A stretch of 64,000 nt of DNA. Origin: Ctena decussata. Lineage: Eukaryota; Mollusca; Bivalvia; Lucinida; Lucinidae. A program made the position numbers and the translations under genes. The notes beneath the pieces were generated by a model that saw only the letters and a list, made by a program, of their open reading frames with translations, had not been told where the DNA came from and did not search any database. The stretch covers positions 55,109,197-55,173,196 of the forward strand of contig OZ022499.1 of assembly GCA_963989385.1 (NCBI GenBank). Direction: 5' to 3'. Each line of letters starts with the position of its first letter. Position 1 is the stretch's first letter. Positions 1 through 12,128 of the stretch are shown piece after piece.

Positions 1-929
1 CAGAGAAAGCAACTATTCCATTTTCTAAATGGGGCAACAATGCAATTAGACATAGGTTGTCATCGTTTGCCAGTACAATAATCGCTATAAAGCAAAGAAG
101 TTCGCAAACGCACACGGACATTTAGACCGAAACAGACTGATCCAGATTGAATAAAAGTAACAACATATCTAGAGTCGCGCAGATACCCCTCCCCCCACCC
201 CTCTTATAACATGTGCAGCTAGGGTATAAGCGCGAGTTGTCCGTTTAGTCAACAATAGACTATACTACGGCCAAGAACGGAATATATGCTGCCAAATATG
301 TAAACGTGTTAACAAAGTGCTGGTTAAATGATGATACCAAGTTGGAAATGGTGCGCGTTTTCTGAAAGTACCTTTGTAAATATTCTTGATATTTTGAGCA
401 CTGTGGTTCATAAAAGAACTAGATAACCTACGTAAATCATATTTACTCATGTTGCCATTGTATGGACTGCGCAAGACGATCATAAAGAGATTTATATTGT
501 ACTCTGTTGCATATATTTGCACATTTCTGTATTACACTCAGATTTTCATCTCGAATATCACCCACGAACTGTTACTGGTGGTAATTTTCTAAAGTCTGCT
601 AGATAATTATAGCTCCCTCCTGGCAAAAACAACTGCATATATTTGTTTCATGTAATTATCAAAATATGAACATCTTCAGATAGCAAGGGTAACCTCAATA
701 TTTTTTATACATTCTTTCATTTCTTGACCCACCTTTTGATCTCAAAATATAAATTTCGACTTTGCCTGAATTGAGAGGGTACCATTGATAATGAACAGAA
801 AATCGGTCGAGTGAAACAAATACCCCAAATTGTTCTAAATCCTTGAACAGTCAGATTTCCCTTAAGTTTGAACAAGTTGCTTGAATTGTGTAACAGTTTG
901 TCAAAATGCTGGCCATCTGACGCAAATAA
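1..929. other. No gene seen
   Basis: AT-rich sequence without a convincing exon, RNA gene or repeat. The short open frames here are composition noise. Confidence 0.5.
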
Positions 930-1003
930 CAAACAGTGCAGACCCAGATCAGACTGCTCCCTAAGGAGCAGTCTGACCGTCTGATCTGGGTCTACACTGT
1001 TTG
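930..1003. repeat. GCAAACAGTG-family palindrome, copy 1
   Basis: Near-perfect hairpin with arms of about 35 bp running from CAAACAGTGCAGACCC to its complement GGGTCTACACTGTTTG around a short CTAA centre. Related palindromes lie at 13296-13364, 21409-21475 and, degraded, 22253-22333. Single arms lie near 9003-9050 and 12253-12282. The centre differs between copies while the outer ten bases are kept. Confidence 0.8.
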
Positions 1004-1351
1004 CTCAGGTACTTCTCTCCTAATATTAAGGGTCAATACGGTAACTACCCCTTCAAAAATGAGATAAATTTAGCGGAAATATGCTATAATGATAACAATC
1101 TCATGTGGAACGATATAAATAAAACACAATGTGGGTGTCATAATCGTTCCCGTGATCTGGGTTATTAAGTGACCCTCTTTTTGGGTTCATTGAAGTTCGC
1201 CGATGGGTATTTGTCTTCCATGCGTTGTGATGTGGTAGGTGGGCTTATTAATAAGACTGTCTGCAAAGCCACAACCAGTGGACAGACTCGGTGCTAAGAG
1301 GTGCAGCCATGGGATCCGTTGTACTATAGCCACGTACTATTGCCGCCCATG
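1004..1351. other. No gene seen
   Basis: No recognisable coding or repeated sequence. Confidence 0.45.
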
Positions 1352-1470
1352 TTCCGACGTACACATTGCGGAACAAGCCGTTTCGACGTACACATTGTGG
1401 AACATGGTGGTTCGACGTACACATTGCGGAACACGCCGGGTCGACGTACACATTGCGGAACACACCGGTT
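1352..1470 (+). repeat. Short tandem array, ~30-bp unit, 4 copies
   Basis: Four successive units share the core CGACGTACACATTGCGGAAC with variable ends. Overlapping small open frames on both strands come from the repetition and are not treated as genes. Confidence 0.8.
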
Positions 1471-2849
1471 AAGAACTTTTTTTCGTTGCGTTTTTGGTGA
1501 AACTTAATACTAAAATTCACAAAGCGTAGAAAAGAAAATTCTCGCTGAAGCTACTGTTTTCAGGAGGAGGATTCATCTGTGTTAGTGGTACCACAAACGA
1601 ACAGTTTAAAAAAGAAATAATGATATCAATAAGAAAAAAAAGTATTATATGAAAACTATATTTGGAGAAGGAGGTGCAGTAATACCACCAAATAAAACAA
1701 TGTTCTTACCCCTAAATCTCCTTTAGATCTTGATTCTTCTACAGCCTTTTGGTATTTATCTTCCCTAAGCCGAAGACTCGTTGGGAGCTTATTATAGTGC
1801 GGGGCGGCTTTGTCGTCCGTTGTCGTCGTCTTCCGTGCACATATATTTGAACAGGAATATCTCTGAAGCCTCTCGGTCAATCTATACCAAAGTTCACATG
1901 CATTATTCCTAGAATAATATTAAGTGCATAAACAGTTGGACAGATTGGGTCAGAACTTTTGTTGCTATTGGAACTTGAAACCTCCATACGCATTTAATGG
2001 GGAAGCCACCCTTCTCAATGGATTATTCAGTAAGCTCTTGGAAAATATGAGTTTGAGCAAGATTGGACAATTCACTACACAGTTGCGAGCTTTTGAATTT
2101 TCCTTTGGCTAACTATGGGAAAACTTGTGCAGGGGTTAGTGTGGAACATTTATGATATTAATAATATTGACAGGACCTTATGCAAGAACTATTTTCAGCC
2201 TTTTCAGACAGTTTGTTACAGATTCAGTCTCTTGCTTATATTGCAAGAAGCTCGTTTACGCAAAAGAAGCTGCATTTTCAATCATGGATCATGAAACTTG
2301 TATACAATATTAATATGCACAAGTTCTGATACAAGTTCGAGTTTGAGCCAGCACAGTGGGAAAAGCTGACCAGAAGGCTTTTGTTGAAACTCTGTATGTC
2401 AGTTTTCTCAGCCTCGGGCCTGTTAATATTGTTACTGGTGAGGGAAACATGTTATGATTCTTATTAGCTCTGTGGAGCGACCCAAACCCTTTTGAAACCA
2501 TAAAGATCAACAAACAGGAAAAAACAGCACACGCACATGTGTGGAGACATTCTTTCCTAGGCGCGACCGACTTAAAAAGCATATCGAGTATTGCACATAA
2601 AGTCAAATATTTACTAATTACACTGATTTACCGATATATAATCAAACCACGTATCTAATGTTTAAACGACGATGGTGGTAATTTATGAATTTGGTTCTTT
2701 GATCATGAATCTTTTAAATTATTACTTAACAAATGCTTTAAACATTTAGTTTGAAAAAAGATATTGAGTGCGCATACAATACGTCATACAACCGAATCGT
2801 TCATGGATATCAATAAGTCTCTCGAAATAATGTAAACAATTCCATGTTT
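1471..2849. other. No gene seen
   Basis: Unique-looking AT-rich DNA. No exon with credible splice sites, no RNA gene and no clear repeat found. Confidence 0.45.
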
Positions 2850-2990
2850 GTCCGTGGTTCCAAGTGAACCGAATGAAATCTCCCAGATTGTACGTACTTC
2901 GGAGTGATCCGAATAAAAATCTCCCAGATTGTCCGTGGTTCATCTCCCAGATTGTCCGTGGACCAATCTGGGAGATTTTCATTCGGATCT
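2850..2990. repeat. Direct and inverted copies of a 20-bp motif
   Basis: ATCTCCCAGATTGTCCGTGG occurs at about 2919 and 2942, with a variant at about 2878, and part of it is inverted at about 2963-2977. The flanking GATCCGAAT and ATTCGGATC are also inverted, so the whole stretch can fold in alternative ways. Confidence 0.65.
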
Positions 2991-3700
2991 CTCGGAAGCC
3001 GACATACTGTCTTTGGCCGCCATATTTGGCCAAAACTATATAATACCCACAAGTCCATGCGTCACATGCGAGCGGTCGTGCCGAGCTATAGTTTACCCCC
3101 CGTGAGAGTCAGCAAGGTCTTTTTTAATGTCGTGATTTGTTCAGTTCGATTAGTCTTCGGTTCGATTAGCCTGACGAGACGTCCCAAGCACTAAGCAACA
3201 ACCGGAACCATGGTATCCAGGTAGAAGGTTGTGCACCATGGGAACTTTTCCACTCGGTGTGACCCAATAAAGGCAATTGAGGAAATTTGGACGGCCGACA
3301 GGGAATCTGACCAATTACCTCCAGATTCGCAGTCAGACACTCTACATAACCTGGCTCTAGCCATATTATGCCACTTTACAAGTTTCTTAATTATTTACGT
3401 TTCTAACACAGTGCGCCTATAGAAGCAATGGAAAGTTGCTGTGTTTTATTCTGCAACAATTCACTGTTACGGAGCGCGTGAGTCTACCCGCTGACGTCAC
3501 TGCAATAACTGACGTAATTTTGTAACGTTTTGAGACGTTTGACGGTGTAACGTCTCTTTTTCTTTCTTAAATCGCCATAAAAACGTACATTTATCTTAGA
3601 TACAGTTCAGAATATTGGCGGGAGCATAAACGCGCTGGCAGGAAGGTAGGGAGAGTTTGAATGAAAAGGATTTTTCAGCGTTTTTGAGTGTTAGAATCGA
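2991..3700. other. No gene seen; a CRE-like palindrome
   Basis: No supported gene. A perfect TGACGTCA lies at 3492-3499. AACAATTCACTG near 3457 recurs in the palindrome at 3701-3868, so part of this stretch may belong to that element. Confidence 0.4.
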
Positions 3701-3868
3701 AATAAATCAGCTCTAGCATTGAATTGTTGAGTAATAATTCACTGTTTGTCGGTCAGTTGTAAGTAGATATATCACTCGCGCTCCGCGTTCGTGATATGAT
3801 CTACTTTACACTGACCTCCAAACAGTGAATTATTACTCAACAATTCACTGCTAGAGCTGATCTATTTC
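3701..3868. repeat. Foldback element (ATTCACTG arms)
   Basis: Arms of about 70 bp: AAATAAATCAGCTCTAGC pairs with GCTAGAGCTGATCTATTT, and TTGAGTAATAATTCACTG pairs with its complement. The loop is CGCGCTCCGCGTTCG. No target duplication was identified. Confidence 0.75.
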
Positions 3869-4062
3869 TTTAGTATAGCATTAATGGTCGGGAAGGAAAG
3901 AAAAAAAAAAGTGAGTTACGTTAAGCACAGTGTAACTAACACCGGTATATCCTGGTGCCTCTGCGGCGGAGCAGCTAGTAGCTGTAATAGTATCTGAGTG
4001 ACTTCAATCTCAGGTCGGATAAAAGTTCTACAAATTCGAAGGCAACGTCTCGACATGACAAA

Positions 4063-4306
4063 TGAGCCGCGGCGCGAGAAAACCAACAATGTGGTTGTGC
4101 GTCTAGCGCAGACTCAGATCAACCTGGCCATCCGCCTAGTACGCTCAGATTCTTCGCTAAGCATCAAATGGGTAGTTAAGGGTCTAGGGGTCTAGTCTAC
4201 CTCCATGCGGACAGCGAAGACTGATCAGACTGGGCGGATGCCCAGGCTGATCTGAGTCTGCACTGGGCGCACAACCACATTGTTGGTTTTCTCGCATCGC
4301 GGCTCA
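4063..4306. mobile_element. TGAGCCGCG foldback MITE, copy 1
   Basis: First of 15 full or partial copies of a ~240-bp, almost fully palindromic element. Consensus features are: ends TGAGCCGCGACACGA and its complement; then AAAACCAACAATGTGG; a GATCAG-rich arm; and a central small hairpin GTAGCT...AGCTAC. It has no coding capacity, so it is non-autonomous. Here the head is slightly diverged (GCGGCGCGAG), both arms are of the TGTGGTTGTGCG type, and the flanks are AA on each side. Confidence 0.9.
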
Positions 4307-5007
4307 AATATCTTTTATTGGGATGTCAAACCATAACACAACAGCAACAACAACTGATATATAACCTATATTTATCAAACTGAAATGTCCGGTATTATTT
4401 AATAAAACGGACTTAGAAATAAACTGATCATGACCAGACTCAATTAAACCGCGTTTGCTATTTTCATTTGTTTATTGTATTCCTTGCTTCCAAAAGGATC
4501 TAAATATTCAGAACTTATTAAACTAACAAGTTACGTATCCATTTTACAAATAAAGCCGTATCTTTATACTATATAGTAAGGCTTTCTATTCAATGACAAG
4601 GGTATCCGTGTTTTGGAGTGTTTGATTTGCTGGCATATGTTTACGTCAAAGCTTCGAACAGGTGTCTTGTTTCAGGTCATTTGCCATTCATATAGCATCG
4701 TAATTTTTACCTGAAAACATAGGTCATATTTAATTATGACAATAAATTCATTTATATGGATTCATATAGAAAAAAGGACAGGTGCTAAAGTACTTCAAAA
4801 AGTACTTATCCCTTGTAATTTGCCAACTAAGGATACCCGGACGTCAAGAGTGACTCATTAGTAGTATAACAACCATTGAAGAGCTGAGGGTTGTAATGTA
4901 CGGGACACTCATTATAAGAGTATTTTGACGACACATGTCCGAAATATTAATTTGGCCTGATAATATAAACACTCTTCAACAGAAAGCTGTTATAAGTAAT
5001 CACTACA
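4307..5007. other. No gene seen
   Basis: AT-rich unique-looking DNA leading into the 36-bp array. No promoter or start codon context is evident ahead of the array. Confidence 0.45.
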
Positions 5008-6191
5008 GTGGCACCAGTGTGTCAGAACGGTGAAGTAATTACGATGGCACTAGTTTGTCAGACCGGTGAAGTAATTACGATGGCACCAGTTTGTCAGAAC
5101 GGTGAAGTAATTACGATGGCGCCAGTTTGTCAGACCGGTGAAGTAATTACGATGGCACTAGTTTGTGAGACCGGTGAAGTAATTACCATGGCACCATTTT
5201 GTCAGAACGGTGAAGTAATTACGATGGCACCTGTTTGTCAGACCGGTGAAGTAATTACGATGGCACTAGTTTGTCAGACCGGTGAAGTAATTACGATGGC
5301 ACCAGTTTGTCAGAACGGTGAAGTATTTACGATGGCACCAGTGTGTCAGAACGGTGAAGTATTTACGATGGCACTAGTTTGTCAGAACGGTGAAGTAATT
5401 ACGATGGCACCAGTGTGTCAGAACGGTGAAGTAATTACGATGGCACTAGTTTGTCAGACCGGTGAAGTAATTACGATGGCACCAGTTTGTCAGAACGGTG
5501 AAGTAATTACGATGGCGCCAGTTTGTCAGACCGGTGAAGTAATTACGATGGCACTAGTTTGTGAGACCGGTGAAGTAATTACCATGGCACCATTTTGTCA
5601 GAACGGTGAAGTAATTACGATGGCACCTGTTTGTCAGACCGGTGAAGTAATTACGATGGCACTAGTTTGTCAGACCGGTGAAGTAATTACGATGGCACCA
5701 GTTTGTCAGAACGGTGAAGTAATTACGATGGCACCAGTGTGTCAGAACGGTGAAGTATTTACGATGGCACGAGTTTGTCAGAACGGTGAAGTAATTACGA
5801 TGGCACCAGTTTGTCAGAACGGTGAAGTAATTACGATGGCACCAGTTTGTCAGACCGGTGAAGTAATTACGATGGCACTAGTTTGTCAGAACGGTGAAGT
5901 AATTACGATGGCACCAGTTTGTCAGAACGGTGAAGTAATTACGATGGCACCTGTTTGTCAGACCGGTGAAGTTATTACGACGGCACCATTTTGTCAGAAC
6001 ATTGAAGTAATTACGATGGCACCTGTTTGTCAGACCGGTGAAGTAATTACGATGGCACCAGTTTGTCAGAGCAATGAAGTAAATAAGATGGCACGAGTTT
6101 GCCAGAACGGTGAAGTAATTACAATAGCACCAGTGTGTCAGAACGGTGAAGTAATTACGATGGCACCAGTTTGTCAGAACGGTAATAATTA
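5008..6191 (+). repeat. 36-bp minisatellite, ~33 units, open reading frame throughout
   Basis: About 32.8 copies of a 36-bp unit whose forward frame reads MAPVCQNGEVIT with variants (P/L/R at position 3, N/T at 7, I/F at 11, and others). Because 36 is a multiple of three and the unit has no stop in this frame, the frame stays open for about 394 codons and ends at TAG only where the array degrades. Units 1-11 and 12-22 match in order, giving a 396-bp higher-order repeat; for example the GTTTGTGAGACC variant is at 5161 and 5557. The last five or so units are the most diverged. The first unit begins with GTG, so the first ATG is at 5044. No signal peptide, flanking exon or promoter is visible. 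A tandem DNA repeat is more likely than a gene, but a repeat-protein exon is not excluded. Confidence 0.9.
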
Positions 6192-6399
6192 GGTTAATAA
6201 TTCCTGAAGTATATAACAATGTAATTAACTCCTATATACGTAAAACATATTTGAAGTCAAATCACTGGTTGAATTTTCACATAACTCCTGCAAGTGGCCA
6301 TGTCTGACCATTTTGGGGAGTTCTGTGAGAACTGCACCTGATTAGCTTCTGAAAAAAAAAATGATTTTTTTATACTAATACATTGACATGTTATATATA

Positions 6400-6898
6400 C
6401 AGAGGGTGGACAAAAGTGTTCGTTAAATCGTGACGTTGCCGTTAACTTCAGTGCATTTCCACTTTTGCTGAAAAATTAATCATATGAAAAGCATAAAATA
6501 TATCGTCATGAAAATTATACTAATGTGTAGCTAAATGATTTATGCAATATACAAACTATTTTTGTATGCTTGGGATTTTTAGTTACAAAGTTGTGATTCT
6601 TTAAAGATCGCTTAAAACTTTAGAAAACCCTGTTTCCATTGACGTCAGTGATGACGTTAGCAAATTTTACCGCAAGAAAATACCTAATTTAGGTTAAAGG
6701 CGTGCCAAATAGAAACTATAGAAACCAGGAAAGCAAGAAATTTAATAATATTGCACAAATAATGTAGCTGGATATTGGTGCAATTTTCATGTAAATATCT
6801 ATTATACTTTTCTCACAATATATTTTGCGCTAAAACGAAAAATGCATTAAAGTCAATGGTAACGTCACGATTTAACGAACACTTCTGTCCACCCTCTG
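6400..6898. mobile_element. Tc1/mariner-type MITE with TA target duplication
   Basis: A 499-bp element with inverted ends of about 60 bp starting CAGAGGGTGGACA (left) and ending TGTCCACCCTCTG (right). The ends include the matching GTGTTCGTTAAATCGTGACG. It is flanked by TA on both sides inside TATATA. The interior is AT-rich, has a perfect TGACGTCA at 6640 and encodes nothing. TA target and CAG-initial ends fit the Tc1/mariner superfamily; assignment is by ends only. Confidence 0.85.
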
Positions 6899-6915
6899 TA
6901 TATATGAAGAAATGT

Positions 6916-7155
6916 TAAGCCTCGACAAGACAAAACCAACAAAGTGGCATGTGCGCCGAGCGAAGACTCAGATCAGCGTGGGCATTCGCCCAGTCTGATC
7001 AGAGTCTTCTTTGTCCGCATGGAGCTAGCTTAGACACTTAGCTACCCTTTAAGCACACAGCAAAGAGTCTGATCAGACTGGGCGGATGCCCAGGCTGATC
7101 TGAGTCTTCGCTGGGCGCACATGCCGCTATGTTGGTTTTGTCTTGTCGCGGCTCA
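6916..7155. mobile_element. TGAGCCGCG foldback MITE, copy 2 (alternate arm type)
   Basis: Both arms carry the alternate sequence GTGGCATGTGCGC rather than GTGGTTGTGCGC. The left tip is diverged (TAAGCCTCGACAAG) while the right tip is canonical. It lies 17 bp after the mariner-type MITE. Confidence 0.88.
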
Positions 7156-7200
7156 ATATTATTTTGGCTGTTCATTTGCAGAAGCCGGATTTTTAACTTT

Positions 7201-7423
7201 AGTTGAGAATGGATGGATGGATGACTTGCGATTTTACGTCCTTTTCAACAGTATTTCAGTCATATCAGGACGATGGGCTTGTGATAATGAAAGGCTGTGT
7301 GCAATGGAACCCCGTTTACGATGGAAAGAACTCCGCCTCCAGCGGGGCTCGAACCCGCGACCGCTAGATCAGTAGGCCAGCGCTTAACCCACTGAGCTAC
7401 CGAGGCTCCCAGTTGAGAATGGA
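7201..7423 (-). mobile_element. tRNA-derived SINE with 13-bp target-site duplication
   Basis: On the minus strand from 7410, the body has a tRNA-like head with A box (TAGCTCAGTGGGTTAAGCG) and B box (GGTTCGAGCCC). A tail follows containing CCTGATATGACTGAAATACT. AGTTGAGAATGGA occurs exactly at 7201-7213 and 7411-7423, the signature of LINE-driven target-primed insertion. The acceptor stem does not pair, so this is not a tRNA gene. A shorter relative is at 16063-16191. Confidence 0.88.
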
Positions 7424-8356
7424 ATAATTGTCCGTTTTCAAGGCTTGTTATAAGTTTTAATCAGGCTGTTCGACCAGTGAGGCTGGTCTTTGTCTTTGTG
7501 GTCGTTCGTAGAATCAGTCATTTCCTTGCGAGCAGAATTTTAACTGTAAGTATATGGTATAATACTAAATACATGAACCCAGTTCAAGACAGGCGGCTAC
7601 AGGTATCATCTAGCCCCTCTGCGCATGATGGAAGCGACATTTTCTCGCTGCGCTTTTCATATGAATCTTCAAAGTCATTTTAACCTTAAAAGTTAGTAAA
7701 TTTGTCTTCTACTATACTCTAATTTTATGTCATAAAATATGCAAGATATGCCATTTTCTTTTCATACCAGTAACTCCCTTGAATTTACGATATAAACTAA
7801 CATAATAAATAGAAAAAATGTCATAAGGTTAATTTTTCACCGAAGAAAAAAACTTTTTGTGCTCGTGTTCACTTTAAAATTAGAAAATTAGTAAAGCATC
7901 GAATGCTTCGTTCTCTTCACGCGAATGACGCATGCCTTGTCGATTACTGTGTCCAAGAAACAGTTCAGAGGCGGGTCTTTTTGATACGACATTTCAAACG
8001 AACTCAGCTAAATGATAGGGATGGGCAAATCTACTGGTTAAAAACGGGCTAAACTGCCTCCTGAATTAATATGAGTCCAGACCGCTAACGGCTTTAACCT
8101 CGGTGCTAAATGATCGACTTAAAATAGAAACTTAAGGTTACAGACATCGAGGAACAAAAGCATTTAATGGCAGAATGTACACAATTAGGCATATCAAAGA
8201 ATCCAGTAAATAAAACCTGTTTTACGCAAAGAGGCCCACTCTATTTCTGATGCAGCCCCAAGATTGCGACAAAAAAGTGTTTTGTCTGTGCAGGAGCCAG
8301 ATCTAGCAGATGGCCAACGATATCTGCTTTTGATCTCTCGTATTTGGTATATTGAG
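7424..8356. other. No gene seen
   Basis: No supported gene or repeat. Small frames lack coding character or splice context. Confidence 0.4.
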
Positions 8357-8452
8357 GATCTTACACGAGTGGTCATTTCATATGAAATTTATGAAACGAA
8401 CCTTCGGCGAGTTTCATAAATTTCATATGAAATGACCACGAGTGTAAGATTC
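8357..8452. repeat. Foldback element with ATCTTACAC ends
   Basis: Arms of about 42 bp, including GGTCATTTCATATGAAATTT and its complement, around loop GAACCTTCGGCGA. The outer flank ATTCTATTTATCATATGAC recurs inverted at 11152-11173 and at 8635-8654. That links this hairpin to the one at 11166-11312 as ends of one family with different cores. Confidence 0.75.
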
Positions 8453-10099
8453 TATTTATCATATGACCCTTTAAAACGGGATTTTAATGTCTTTAAACTG
8501 AACATTATTTTAATAAGAAAACGCGTTGTCGACATGGCCGTTGTCAATGACTTTACGTGTATGCGGCAAAGTGTTATTACACGTGTGGTCATACGAATTT
8601 TTATGACACGACGTTATCCACTGAATAAGAGCGACGTCATATGATAAATAGAATTATAGAATTATGCGTCAGCAAGACGCTGCGTGTTTCAAATATCCCT
8701 CTCCCACATGTAAAAAGCACAAAACTCAAGGGACGGTAATTTGTATTTCTGGTTTCTTTTTCTTCTTTTCTATTTTTTAATGGATGGACAGCTATAACAT
8801 ATCTGTACCTTGTACAAACCATGAAGCTCTGATCTTATTCAAGAGGCACGAACTATGCTGACCTTAGCCAAAATAGTATAAAATATATTGTGCGAATAAT
8901 TTCCCAAACGAAATCGCTCAGTCGAAGAAAATTTTGGCTCATTAAAAGCATTCTGTGAAAAAGCTTGTTGTAATGATGCTAAATATTGGGACATAGGTGC
9001 GTGAGCAAACAATGTAGGCCTAGATCAGACTGCTCCTTCAGGGACAGTCCATCGAAGTGTACAATATTTGCTATACCACCGGCAAATCCACAAGCAATTC
9101 TTGACACAATCTAAGACAGCAAAAATCAATGTATTTTAGTTTTAGGAGATTTAGGATAATTGGTTATGGTGCCCCAAAAACAAGCTATTTACTTTAATTT
9201 TGACCCAGATTTACTACTAAGTAGGGCAATACAGTAGCTTTCAGTTTCATAGTAAGATCATGACATAGCTGAATTTCAGTACCTTTTGAATTTGGTAGCA
9301 AAAAGCGAAAAACTGATTTACATAGCTAATTAGATGGTAGGTTTTTACAGGAGCCATTGAATGCTCTGATGTAAGTTTGACAGGATTGTAGCATGAATAT
9401 CTTTTTCCCTTTCTGATACGAAGACAAAGTCCTGCTATTTCTATTCATCCTTTTCCAGCCTGGATTGTTTTCTAAAACAGTCAATGTTTGTGGGCAAAAT
9501 TATAACTATTACTTTATTACTAATACATCATAATACACTTTTGTCCACAGCCTACACGTTCAGATTCTGGTGAACTTTTGAGCATGGCATGAAATTGTTT
9601 GTTTACATAGATGACTGATAAGCAGCTGTAACTGTTGCTTAAGTGGCATCCTGCTGCCAAGCAGTGGTCAAACTGTTTGATGTTAAAGATTTTACAAGCT
9701 GTATATGAGCTTTCTGTTTTCTTATGCTATTAGAGGCTAGTTAACAAATAACTATAACAATTTTATCTGATCCTTGACTTAAGGGACGTTCCAGAAGCTG
9801 GGGCATATAGTAAATAATATTAAGTCTGTTACCTTCAATCTATTCTTTGATTCAGCCTGAAATAGTATTCAGTAGCTCCGACAGGCAAATGGCTTTACTA
9901 CTTATATAGTCTATGCCGTGAACGGATTGCACATCATTCTATTTGCAAAATACCCAAAACAAAATGTTCGAGTACCAGTTTGACATATTGCTTACTTTTA
10001 CAATAGCATATGAAAGAGATTGTATGTATTTATCGAAATACCTTCCTCTTAGCTTCGTGATCCTGTGTCTGTAGTACCATTTCAATCTATCAGAATATT
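8453..10099. other. No gene seen; one solo palindrome arm
   Basis: Contains a lone arm of the GCAAACAGTG family near 9003-9050 (GAGCAAACAATG...AGATCAGACTGCTCC). Nothing else could be supported. Confidence 0.4.
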
Positions 10100-10338
10100 T
10101 GAGCCGCGACACGAGAAAACCAACAATGTGGTTGTGTACCCTGCGCAGACTCAGATGAGCCTGGGGATCCGCCTAGTCCGCTAAGACTCTTCGCTAAGCG
10201 CTTAAAGGGTAGCTAAGGGTCTAAGCTTCCTCCATACGGACAGCGAAGACCCTGATCAGACTGGGCGGATGCCCAGGCTGATCTAAGTCTGCGCTGGGCG
10301 CACAACCACATTGTTGGTTTTGTCGTGTCGCGGCTCAT
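10100..10338. mobile_element. TGAGCCGCG foldback MITE, copy 3
   Basis: Full-length copy, both arms of the TGTGGTTGTG type, TT on both sides. A long CA microsatellite begins about 50 bp downstream. Confidence 0.9.
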
Positions 10339-10382
10339 TTTTCTTTTAATTTAGAAATTAAATTAGATCTCGGTGACATTTT

Positions 10383-11151
<769 letters not shown>

Positions 11152-11312
11152 TCATATGATAAATAGAATCTTGCATTCGTGCTCCTGTATTATTGAATTT
11201 ATTAAACTCGTTGGGAAAAACCGATAAGATGCTCGGCAAAGCCTCGCACCTTATCTTTTTCCCCCAACTCGTTTAATAAATTCAATAATACATGAGCACT
11301 CATGTAAGATCC
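11152..11312. repeat. Foldback element, TATTATTGAATTTATTAAAC arms
   Basis: Left tip GTCATATGATAAATAGAATC is shared with the 8357-8452 element. The hairpin arms at 11166-11312 pair over about 65 bp, with loop CTCGGCAAAGCCTCG. Same outer ends with a different core suggests core exchange or independent divergence. Confidence 0.75.
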
Positions 11313-11384
11313 TCTATATATAACACGTTTTAAGTTTGAATTAAGTCCTTTTCGTCTTTCATCTCTACCTCCATTTTCTTAATA

Positions 11385-11622
11385 TGAGCCGCGACACGAC
11401 AAAACCAACAATGTGGTTATGCGCCCAATGCAGACTCAGATCAGCCTGGGCATGCGCCAAGTTTGACCAGACTCTTTGTTAAGTGCTCAAAAGGTAGCTA
11501 AGTGTCTAAGCTACCACCATGCGGACAGCGAAGACTCTGATCAGACTGGGCGGATGCCTAGGCTGATCTGAGTCTGCGCTGGGCGCACAACCACATTGTT
11601 GGTTTTGTCGTGTCACGGCTCA
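11385..11622. mobile_element. TGAGCCGCG foldback MITE, copy 4
   Basis: Full length; flanked by TA on both sides (TATGAGCC...GGCTCATA). Both arms are of the TGTGGTTATG/TTGTG type. Confidence 0.9.
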
Positions 11623-11992
11623 TATGAGGATTTTTTTTTTACTTTTTGAATGCACGTATGCAAATGTTTATGTCCCAATTGGACCTTTCATGTATAAATC
11701 AAATTTAGTGAGTTTCTGTCCGTTTATCTGTTTTATATATTGATCTGGCTCTTAAGATACGTCATTAAGTGACTTCAATTAATATGTTTCTCATGCACAT
11801 TAAACCTTGTCATTCATATTAATTTAATGTATAGCCTAGGTAAACTGGTGTGGTTGAAAAGCGACAAAGTTAACCTATTTAAACTGCATCCATTCACAAA
11901 ACTTGTGCTTAGCATATTTTATACGGACAAAAACTCTCATGTCAATAGAGAAAACAATCTAGCGAGGAATAGCTGACGTCAATAAAATAAAT

Positions 11993-12128
11993 TAGCCGCG
12001 ACATGAGAAAACCAACAAAGTGGCATGTGCGCGCACTGAAGACTCGAATCAGCCTGGGCGTCCGCCCATTCTGATCAGTCATCTCTGTGTGCTTAAAGGG
12101 TAGCTAAGGGTCTAAGCTACCTCTGTGC
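11993..12128. mobile_element. TGAGCCGCG foldback MITE, truncated left half
   Basis: The left arm (AGCCGCGACATGAG, alternate GTGGCATGTGCG type) runs through the central GTAGCT hairpin and then stops. The right arm is absent. Confidence 0.8.

Noticed and set aside
5008..6191. A 36-bp direct-repeat array as a CRISPR locus
   Set aside because: Repeats are head-to-tail without unique spacers, and the context is eukaryotic.
5044..6191. A secreted or structural repeat-protein gene
   Set aside because: No signal peptide, promoter, flanking exons or unique domains. The open frame follows from a 36-bp stop-free unit. Kept only as a possibility.
7340..7409. A tRNA gene on the minus strand
   Set aside because: A and B boxes are present, but acceptor halves do not pair and the unit continues into a SINE tail with flanking target duplications.
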